Below, in pieces: positions 29,481 to 38,142 of a stretch of DNA of 38,142 bases. A program made the translations under genes and the position numbers. Each line of letters begins with the position of its first letter. Position 1 is the first letter of the stretch. Source of the DNA: Mesostigma viride (Eukaryota > Streptophyta > Mesostigmatophyceae > Mesostigmatales > Mesostigmataceae); NCBI GenBank assembly GCA_009746045.1, contig RPFO01000499.1, positions 1-38,142 of the forward strand, in the 5' to 3' direction. The notes under the pieces were generated by a model. The model ran no database searches, was not told where the DNA came from, and saw nothing but the letters and a program-made list of their open reading frames with translations.

Positions 29481-31865
29481 CCTTTGACAGATGACTAGCC
29501 GTTGCTCTTGATCGAACGTGCCCGCCAGGCGAAAGGAGCTTTTTGCAGTAGTCGACGGCACGCCCCAACATCCCCCCCCAGACGCCCCCGAATTCCCCTT
29601 CGAGCCTCCCTCCCCTCCCCCCCCTCCTTCCCCCTTCCCCCGATGCGCCGGTCGACCCGCCCCCCTCTCCGCCCTTCTCTCCGCCCCCCTCTCCGCCCTT
29701 TGACCCGCCCCCCTCTCCGCCCTTCGACCCGCCCCCCTCTCCGTCCTTCGACCCCCCCCCTCTCCGCCCTTCGACCCCCCCCCTCTCCGCCCTTCGACCC
29801 GCCCCCCTCTCCGTCCTTCGACCCCCCCCCTCTCCGCCCTTCGACCCGCCCCCCTCTCCGCCCTTTGACCCGCCCCCCTCTCCGCCCTTCGACCCGCCCC
29901 CCTCTCCGTCCTTCGACCCCCCCCCTCTCCGCCCTTCGACCCCCCCCCTCTCCGCCCTTCGACCCGCCCCCCTCTCCGTCCTTCGACCCCCCCCCTCTCC
30001 GCCCTTCGACCCGCCCCCCTCTCCGCCCTTCGAACCCCCCCCTCTCCGTCCTTCGACCCGCCCCCCTTATCACCACCCTCATTCCCGCCCCCTCATCATC
30101 GCCGGCACCATCATCACCAACCTCCTCCCCATCATCACCCCCATGTGACCCGACATCCTCATCATCCCCCATTGAGACGTCTTCGGCCGAGGGGGTCTCC
30201 GAGGCGGCGCGCTTCCGGCGTTTCTTTTTGGTGCCAGCGCCTGCCGTCTCCAGCGGACGCTTCTGGGCTGCACCCGCAATTTCCTTGCCCGAACGGCCGT
30301 TGGGATTGGAAATATCCTCCCCCTCAGGCCGCTTCCCAAGTACCTTCAGAAGGACCTTAAACCCATCCACCTGCTCCTTTGACCCAATGAAGATCACGGG
30401 TGGGTTGAAGAATCCCGTGAAATCGCCTAGGTACGACGACCAGGCGTCCTTCACACCATTGAAATCTCCACAATCCTTCGCCGCCTTCCAGTCCCTTTTC
30501 TCCACCCACGCACCCGTTCGACCCTTCAACAATTCCTCATCATTCCACAGCTTCGCGTGGTGTTCCAAATTCAGCAGCCATATCCCATTCTTGATATCCG
30601 GCTGGTTCACCCCCCCTTCCTCTTCACAACAAATTCGAACCCCTCCATTGCATTAAGTACCACTTGAGCCAACCGTGTCGGCCCATCGCTTTTCTCCCAC
30701 GCGAAAGTCTTCATCATGAACTCACAGGTCGTTTCCCCGTCAGACCCGTAAACTTTCTTAGAAATCCACGGGCCCTGCTGCTCGATTTCGGATGCCAGCT
30801 CCTCCGACCCAAACTTCCGCGGGGGTTCCCGCTTCTCCCCCACCTTTTTTTGGCGACCCGACTGGACGTCCTCTGCCTCCGCATGTTCGGCTTGGCCTTC
30901 CTCCGGCACAGCCCCCGTCACCGCCACAGCCCCCGCCACAGGCTGTACGGGTTGGGGCACCACAGCCTGTTCGGTTGGGGGTTCGGGCGCAATCAGGACC
31001 CACCATTTCGTTTCCTCCTTGTGGGTCGTCCAAAAATCCGTCCTCTCCAGCAGTGCAAGTGGGAAGGTGGAATCGTCCCTCCCCGTTGGCCTGATAACCG
31101 CCCTTAGTCTCTTGGCAGCTACAGCGACCGTATCGGCCACCCTCTGAAGGGCGCTGTCGGCTTCCGAAGGCTGCATCGGCAACCAGCCGAGGTCGCGTGG
31201 TTCGGGGTATTTCCCCAAATCGCGGTTGTAGATCATGAAAAGCTGGACCATCACCTCGCAGAAGATCTTGGCCATGTATGTCAGGTCATACAAGCACTGA
31301 GGAGGAACGTGTTTGGCCTTCACGGTTGCCATGATAGACGGCCAGAATCGAAAGCGGGCTAGACTCCTCCACCCTTCCTGTTTGATCCCCCCCCCTTCCT
31401 CATCACCCTTCCCTCCCCGTCCAGCTTGTCCGCTGCCACGATGTCCAGAAACTCTGCAAGCTCCTTGGCCAGCTTGTCCTCAATCGGCATTCCACATCTA
31501 CTGTCGTCGTTCGGAGCGACCGTTTCATCCTTCACAGCCGAGATGAAGTCGTAGACTTGGGTTTTCTCCGATTCGGACAAACCACCCTCGTTCAATCGCC
31601 CTCCAACCCGCTCCTCACCACCCTCCTCCCCCTCCCCGTCCTTCCTTGCCTTCTCAGTGCTGCTTGAAACCCCATGAATCAAATTCCATATTTCTTTCTG
31701 GTCCTGAAGGGGCACCTCCGGCTTATCCCAGGATTCCTCCATGTGCGTCTTGAAATAGTTGTGCACTTCCAGCAGCGCCGTCCCCCTCGACTTTTTGGAA
31801 ACGGCCTCGTCTTCTGCATTCAGCCCCCCTCCGATCAGGGCAACCCTCCGATGCGCCTCTCTCCC
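29481..31865 (-). CDS. Large internal exon, frame broken at homopolymers
   Basis: It starts at 31865 in phase 0 with GREAHRRVALIGGGLNAEDE. The frame is good to the C9 run at 31387-31395. The next frame (SLARFRFWPSIMATVKAKHV) is good to the C7 run at about 30610, and a third (NQPDIKNGIWLLNLEHHAKL) continues through a GC-rich minisatellite (29652-30064). A frame containing MLGRAVDYCKKLLSPGGH reaches the donor at 29480. That last motif resembles the end of a methyltransferase-type segment (..YCK..L.PGG), but no catalytic motif is visible. The minisatellite could also be an unrecognised intron. About 790 residues; no family assigned. Confidence 0.6.
29652..30064. repeat. GC-rich 23/24-bp minisatellite, about 17 copies
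   Basis: The unit is CCCCCTCTCCGCCCTTCGACC with length variants in the C run and C/T variants (CCGTCC). Both strands stay open through it (Gly/Arg/Glu-rich on minus, Pro/Arg-rich on plus). On the minus strand it lies in, or interrupts, the large exon. Confidence 0.9.
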
Positions 31866-32431
31866 CTGCATGCATGAAATGTGAATCAGTGTTTGAGACA
31901 AAAAACGGTCATACAACACACGACCTGACATTTTGTCCTTACACTTTGGAAGATCGGCCGTTCCCGAACAAAAATCACACCCTAATTTCCAGGTTCCAAC
32001 GGCCGTTGGCGCAAGAAAAATCACACCCTAATTTCCAGGTTCCAACGGCCGTTGGCGCAAGAAAAATCACACCCTAATTTCCAGGTTCCAACGGCCGTTG
32101 GCGCAAGAAAAATACACTAATTTCCAGGTTCCAACGGCCGTTGGCGCAAGAAAAATCACACCCTAATTTCCAGGTTCCAACGGCCGTTGGCGAAAGAAAA
32201 ATCACACCATAATTTCCAGGTTCCAACGGCCGTTGGCGCAAGAAAAATCACACCCTAATTTCCAGGTTCCAACGGCCGTTGGCGCAAGAAAAATCACACA
32301 CTAATTTCCAGGTTCCAACGGCCGTTGGCGCAAGAAAAATCACACACTAATTTCCAGTTCCAACGGCCGTTGGCGAACAAAAATAACATCTAGTGCCTAA
32401 AACGTTCCCACACCCGATCCGTTATATTTAC
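31866..32431 (-). other. Spliceosomal intron, 566 bp, phase 0
   Basis: Donor AAG|GTAAAT begins at 32431 and acceptor ATGCATGCAG ends at 31866. The flanking codons (DMRTQK, then GREAHRR) join in phase. Most of its length is the 46-bp tandem array. Confidence 0.75.
31978..32385. repeat. 46-bp tandem repeat in an intron, 9 copies
   Basis: The unit contains AATTTCCAGGTTCCAACGG and the 14-bp palindrome CCAACGGCCGTTGG, followed by CGCAAGAAAAATCACACCC. Copies are nearly identical, with length changes in A and ACA runs. Confidence 0.95.
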
Positions 32432-33585
32432 CTTTTGCGTCCGCATGTCCTTCATGGGCGGGATCAGTGCTTCCCCCTCCACCTCCCAGCCCTTGAGCAC
32501 GTCCAGATTGGTGTACTTGAACTTCTCCGCGTCCCTCACCAACCCCCTCCACAAATCAAACGCCTCGTCGGTTGTCTCCACGAACTTGCCCTTTTGTGTA
32601 CCCGCAATCTCGCCAGCTATCGCAGTACTCACTTGCTCGTCAGAGCCCTCGAAAATCACGGACTTCAACATCTGCGTGTAGTGGTTGCCGTCCAGCACGG
32701 CAAACTGCACAAACACGCAAGGCGTCTGGTCTGGAAATTTACCCTTAAGGCCGGCATGGTCCGAGATGTTCAAGCTCCCCAGCGCGGATGTCGTCAGGTC
32801 AACTACTGCCTGACGCTCAGATTCATTTGACCACTCGGACGGATCCAACTCCATCGTGATCAACTCGTCTGAGCAAGCGGCCGCCATGTCCTTCAGGGAG
32901 TCCGTCCGGAGAATGGACATGGCTTCCTCGGCCGTTGGCGAACGATAGTATCCGAACCTCTGCACGGCACGGTCACTGTCGTCCCCCGTCAGTATTTTAA
33001 TGTGGTAAGGAACCATTTCACTCCTCTGCACCCATAAATTGTAGAGACCTGGATCACGGTCTGCCAGCACCTGCCACGCAAACCGGAAGATCGGCACGGC
33101 ACATTTTGCTTTTGTCAGACTTGTGCCGGCCCCCACGAACCACGGCGCGAGCCCCCTACAATTCCGCACCGTCACCGTCCGATGCCGCATGAGTTCCGGG
33201 AGTTGGCACAAGTTCTCCGTGGGGGCCCGTACTTGAGTCGCAATCGCGGACCCCCCACGATGTCGACATCGTCTGGAACTAGGCGTATCTTCTGCCGCAG
33301 ATGAAACGCCGCCTGTATGGTGTCAGTTAGATTCTTGTCGTGCACTTGAGAGGACGGCGCTGGCTCCCAGGAGTCCAAAATGCTGGGCTTCGCATTTCCA
33401 GCACGTGTCGTCAGCAGCCCCTTCCTCTCAAAGGTCTTCACAATAACCGACCATAAGTCGGTGCCCGGTGCTCGTTGGCGCCAGTCCTCAAAAAATGTTG
33501 TGAGATGCCTTTCCGAACAGTTATGTTCAATCTTGTAAGCCCACTTCCTCGTCTCTTCCTCCGTTCTCTGCCTTGACGGACGCCC
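32432..33585 (-). CDS. Internal exon of the large gene, one frameshift
   Basis: It begins at 33585 after acceptor TTGCATGTGATCAG, in phase 0 (GRPSRQRTEEETRKWAYKIE). The frame changes at a G5 run near 33220-33226; one added base would join LRLKYGP to LCQLPELMRHR. It then runs to the donor at 32431. About 385 residues, mixed alpha/beta. The segment CVFVQFAVLDGNHYTQML resembles the DGNH loop of ParB/sulfiredoxin-type domains, but the rest does not confirm it. The exon also contains CGGCCGTTGGCGAAC at 32931-32946, matching the core of the intronic repeat. No homologue is recognised. Confidence 0.6.
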
Positions 33586-34307
33586 CTGATCACATGCAAA
33601 AAACATACAGATAGCCGGAAGGTCAGTACTATGTTCCAACGGCCGTCGCCGGAAAAATAACACCCTAATTTCCAGGTTTCAACGGCCGTTGGCGCATGAA
33701 AATCACACCCTAATTTACAGGTTCCAACGGCCGTTGGCGCATGAAAATCACACCCTAATTTCCAGGTTCCAACGGCCGTTGGCGACAGAAAAATCACTAC
33801 CTAATTTCCAGGTTCCAACGGCCGTTGGCGCGAGAAAAATGAAACCCTAATTTCCAGGTTCCAACGGCCGTTGGCGCGAGAAAATCACACCCTATTTTCC
33901 AGGTTCCAACGGCCGTTGGCGCAAGAAAAATCACACCCTAATTTCCAGGTTCCAACGGCCGTTGGCGCGAGAAAAATGACACCTTCATTTCCAGGTTCCA
34001 ACGGCCGTTGGCGACAGAAAAATAACACCCTAATTTCCAGGTTCCAACGGCCGTTGGCGCATGAAAATCACACCCTAATTTACAGGTTCCAACGGCCGTC
34101 GGCGCATGAAAATCACACCCTAATTTACAGGTTCCAACGGCCGTTGGCGCATGAAAATCACACCCTAATTTACAGGTTCCAACGGCCGTTGGCGCATGAA
34201 AATCACACCCTAATTTCAAGGTTCCGACGGCCGTTGGGCAAAAAAAAAATAACACCCTAATTTCCAAATTGCAACGGCCGTTGGCGCAAGAAAATCAAGC
34301 AAGAAAA
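33586..34307 (-). other. Upstream intron or 5' flank holding a second 46-bp array
   Basis: An acceptor at 33586 implies an intron whose donor is not visible. It may lie beyond the satellite at the window end. No exon is recognised between 33586 and 34307. Confidence 0.55.
33634..34285. repeat. 46-bp tandem repeat, about 15 copies
   Basis: Same unit as 31978-32385, again with the palindrome CCAACGGCCGTTGG and mostly GCATGAAAATCACACCC spacers. The outermost copies (33634, 34205, 34265) are the most diverged. Confidence 0.95.
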
Positions 34308-37300
34308 GGACAAGGACAAGGACAAGGACAAGGACAAGGACAAGGACAAGGACAAGGACAAGGACAAGGACGAGGACAAGCACAAGGACAACCACAAGGA
34401 AAAGGAGAAGGAAAAGGAGAAGGACAAGGACAAGGACAAGGACAAGGACAAGGTGCTGGCACAAGGACAAGGACAAGGACAAGGACAAGGACAAGGACAA
34501 GGACAAGGACAAGGACAAGGACAAGGACAAGGACAAGGACAAGGACAAGGACAAGGACAAGGACAAGGACAAGGACAAGGACAAGGACAAGGACAAGGAC
34601 AAGGACAAGGACAAGGACAAGGACAAGGACAAGGACAAGGACAAGGACAAGGACAAGGACAAGGACAAGGACAAGGACAAGGACAAGGACAAGGACAAGG
34701 ACAAGGACAAGGACAAGGACAAGGACAAGGACAAGGACAAGGACAAGGACAAGGACAAGGACAAGGACAAGGACAAGGACAAGGACAAGGACAAGGACAA
34801 GGACAAGGACAAGGACAAGGACAAGGACAAGGACAAGGACAAGGACAAGGACAAGGACAAGGACAAGGACAAGGACAAGGACAAGGACAAGGTGCTGGCA
34901 CAAGGACAAGGACAAGGACAAGGACAAGGACAAGGACAAGGACAAGGACAAGGACAAGGACAAGGACAAGGACAAGGACAAGGACAAGGACAAGGACAAG
35001 GACAAGGACAAGGACAAGGACAAGGACAAGGACAAGGACAAGGACAAGGACAAGGACAAGGACAAGGACAAGGACAAGGACAAGGACAAGGACAAGGACA
35101 AGGACAAGGACAAGGACAAGGACAAGGACAAGGACAAGGACAAGGACAAGGACAAGGACAAGGACAAGGACAAGGACAAGGACAAGGACAAGGACAAGGA
35201 CAAGGACAAGGACAAGGACAAGGACAAGGACAAGGACAAGGACAAGGACAAGGACAAGGACAAGGACAAGGACAAGGACAAGGACAAGGACAAGGACAAG
35301 GACAAGGACAAGGACAAGGACAAGGACAAGGACAAGGACAAGGACAAGGACAAGGACAAGGACAAGGACAAGGACAAGGACAAGGACAAGGACAAGGACA
35401 AGGACAAGGACAAGGACAAGGACAAGGACAAGGACAAGGACAAGGACAAGGACAAGGACAAGGACAAGGACAAGGACAAGGACAAGGACAAGGACAAGGA
35501 CAAGGCGGACAAGGACAAGGACAAGGACAAGGACAAGGACAAGGACAAGGACAAGGACAAGGACAAGGACAAGGACAAGGACAAGGACAAGGACAAGGAC
35601 AAGGACAAGGACAAGGACAAGGACAAGGACAAGGACAAGGACAAGGACAAGGACAAGGACAAGGACAAGGACAAGGACAAGGACAAGGACAAGGACAAGG
35701 ACAAGGACAAGGACAAGGACAAGGACAAGGACAAGGACAAGGACAAGGACAAGGACAAGGACAAGGACAAGGACAAGGACAAGGACAAGGACAAGGACAA
35801 GGACAAGGACAAGGACAAGGACAAGGACAAGGACAAGGACAAGGACAAGGACAAGGACAAGGACAAGGACAAGGACAAGGACAAGGACAAGGACAAGGAC
35901 AAGGACAAGGACAAGGACAAGGACAAGGACAAGGACAAGGACAAGGACAAGGACAAGGACAAGGACAAGGACAAGGACAAGGACAAGGACAAGGACAAGG
36001 ACAAGGACAAGGACAAGGACAAGGACAAGGACAAGGACAAGGACAAGGACAAGGACAAGGACAAGGACAAGGACAAGGACAAGGTGCTGGCACAAGGACA
36101 AGGACAAGGACAAGGACAAGGACAAGGACAAGGACAAGGACAAGGACAAGGACAAGGACAAGGACAAGGACAAGGACAAGGACAAGGACAAGGACAAGGA
36201 CAAGGACAAGGACAAGGACAAGGACAAGGACAAGGACAAGGACAAGGACAAGGACAAGGACAAGGACAAGGACAAGGACAAGGACAAGGACAAGGACAAG
36301 GACAAGGACAAGGACAAGGACAAGGACAAGGACAAGGACAAGGACAAGGACAAGGACAAGGACAAGGACAAGGACAAGGACAAGGACAAGGACAAGGACA
36401 AGGACAAGGACAAGGACAAGGACAAGGACAAGGACAAGGACAAGGACAAGGACAAGGACAAGGACAAGGACAAGGACAAGGACAAGGACAAGGACAAGGA
36501 CAAGGACAAGGACAAGGACAAGGACAAGGACAAGGACAAGGACAAGGACAAGGACAAGGACAAGGACAAGGACAAGGACAAGGACAAGGACAAGGACAAG
36601 GACAAGGACAAGGACAAGGACAAGGACAAGGACAAGGACAAGGACAAGGACAAGGACAAGGACAAGGACAAACAAGGACAAGGACAAGGACAAGGACAAG
36701 GACAAGGACAAGGACAAGGACAAGGACAAGGACAAGGACAAGGACAAGGACAAGGACAAGGACAAGGACAAGGACAAGGACAAGGACAAGGACAAGGACA
36801 AGGACAAGGACAAGGACAAGGACAAGGACAAGGACAAGGACAAGGACAAGGACAAGGACAAGGACAAGGACAAGGACAAGGACAAGGACAAGGACAAGGA
36901 CAAGGACAAGGACAAGGACAAGGACAAGGACAAGGACAAGGACAAGGACAAGGCTGGACAAGGACAAGGACAAGGACAAGGACAAGGACAAGGACAAGGA
37001 CAAGGACAAGGACAAGGACAAGGACAAGGACAAGGACAAGGACAAGGACAAGGACAGGACAAGGACAAGGACAAGGACAAGGACAAGGACAAGGACAAGG
37101 ACAAGGACAAGGACAAGGACAAGGACAAGGACAAGGACAAGGACAAGGACAAGGACAAGGACAAGGACAAGGACAAGGACAAGGACAAGGACAAGGACAA
37201 GGACAAGGACAAGGACAAGGACAAGGACAAGGACAAGGACAAGGACAAGGACAAGGACAAGGACAAGGACAAGGACAAGGACAAGGACAAGGTGCTGGCA

Positions 37301-38142
37301 CAAGGACAAGGACAAGGACAAGGACAAGGACAAGGACAAGGACAAGGACAAGGACAAGGACAAGGACAAGGACAAGGACAAGGACAAGGACAAGGACAAG
37401 GACAAGGACAAGGACAAGGACAAGGACAAGGACAAGGACAAGGACAAGGACAAGGACAAGGACAAGGACAAGGACAAGGACAAGGACAAGGACAAGGACA
37501 AGGACAAGGACAAGGACAAGGACAAGGACAAGGACAAGGACAAGGACAAGGACAAGGACAAGGACAAGGACAAGGACAAGGACAAGGACAAGGACAAGGA
37601 CAAGGACAAGGACAAGGACAAGGACAAGGACAAGGACAAGGACAAGGACAAGGACAAGGACAAGGACAAGGACAAGGACAAGGACAAGGACAAGGACAAG
37701 GACAAGGACAAGGACAAGGACAAGGACAAGGACAAGGACAAGGACAAGGACAAGGACAAGGACAAGGACAAGGACAAGGACAAGGACAAGGACAAGGACA
37801 AGGACAAGGACAAGGACAAGGACAAGGACAAGGACAAGGACAAGGACAAGGACAAGGACAAGGACAAGGACAAGGACAAGGACAAGGACAAGGACAAGGA
37901 CAAGGACAAGGACAAGGACAAGGACAAGGACAAGGACAAGGACAAGGACAAGGACAAGGACAAGGACAAGGACAAGGACAAGGACAAGGACAAGGACAAG
38001 GACAAGGACAAGGACAAGGACAAGGACAAGGACAAGGACAAGGACAAGGACAACAGGACAAGGACAAGGACAAGGACAAGGACAAGGACAAGGACAAGGA
38101 CAAGGACAAGGACAAGGACAAGGACGGACAAGGACAAGGAAA
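34308..38142. repeat. (GACAAG)n satellite with higher-order pattern
   Basis: An almost pure hexamer fills 3.8 kb to the window end. A degenerate edge (GAGGACAAGCACAAGG, AAAGGAGAAGG) lies at 34370-34430. A distinct break, GGTGCTGGCACAAGG, recurs at about 34453, 34892, 36084 and 37292. The plus strand is five-sixths purine. The open frames of more than 1000 codons on the minus strand simply reflect a repeat length divisible by three and are not genes. Confidence 0.97.

Noticed and set aside
29502-30656. Plus-strand Pro/Ser-rich 384-codon frame
   Set aside because: It is the antisense of the minisatellite and of the large minus-strand exon, whose splice phases support the minus strand.
31978-34285. 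CRISPR-like array of 46-bp units
   Set aside because: No unique spacers; whole units are repeated and they lie in introns of a eukaryotic gene.
34216-38137. Minus-strand open frames of 1000-1300 codons
   Set aside because: They are pure hexamer satellite (Pro-Cys, Leu-Ser, Leu-Val dipeptides) and are open only because six is divisible by three.
34308-38142. Telomere at the window end
   Set aside because: GACAAG does not match the common TTAGGG or TTTAGGG telomere repeats, and the internal breaks and degenerate edge suit an interstitial satellite.

Overview
The window is a mosaic of blocks that differ in quality, composition and gene style. It looks like a eukaryotic microbial (probably algal or other protist) nuclear contig carrying a segment that resembles a nucleocytovirus. 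Whether these blocks are truly contiguous (an endogenised giant-virus fragment) or an assembly chimera cannot be settled from sequence alone. The eukaryotic call rests on phase-consistent GT-AG introns, a LINE-like ORF1 remnant, AATAAA signals and kilobase-scale simple satellite DNA. I cannot name the species.

Layout. Bases 1 to about 8185 are homopolymer-inflated, unreliable sequence with no recoverable gene. From 8.2 to 20.0 kb is a compact, CpG-rich block of intronless genes on both strands: an IQ/U-box-like protein, a small acidic protein, a helical protein, a three-helix membrane protein, a nuclease-fold-like protein, a family-14-like glycosyltransferase, a MYND-type zinc-finger protein, a D5-N-like protein, a Bro-N-like protein, an ADP-ribosyltransferase-like protein and a Rieske non-heme iron oxygenase. 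Intergenic spacers carry repeated CCAAT-box elements, and gene ends carry AATAAA and small palindromes. Five of these genes are broken by single frameshifts or more.

From 20.2 to 21.06 kb lies an 840-bp imperfect foldback (long inverted repeat), followed by about 23 copies of a 29-bp tandem repeat (21.29-21.97 kb). From 22.1 to 25.1 kb are three intronless genes (RING-like, MYND, F-box-like) that share an unusual ATATTC-N4-GAATATTCC promoter module resembling heat-shock elements. A diverged 29-bp-period repeat lies between the second and third gene. This trio, with its shared module and gene-end repeats, is the best candidate for an undescribed, co-regulated unit; RING, MYND and F-box families suggest protein interaction and ubiquitin-linked control, but that role is inferred.

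From 25.4 kb on the sequence looks like ordinary nuclear DNA: G-box-rich noncoding DNA, a decayed LINE-like ORF1 (minus strand, 26.99-28.04 kb), and a large multi-exon minus-strand gene (28545 to at least 33585) whose two complete introns join in phase and whose reading-frame breaks coincide with homopolymer runs. Its introns hold 46-bp tandem repeats centred on the palindrome CCAACGGCCGTTGG. The window ends in 3.8 kb of a (GACAAG)n satellite with a probable higher-order period near 1.2 kb.
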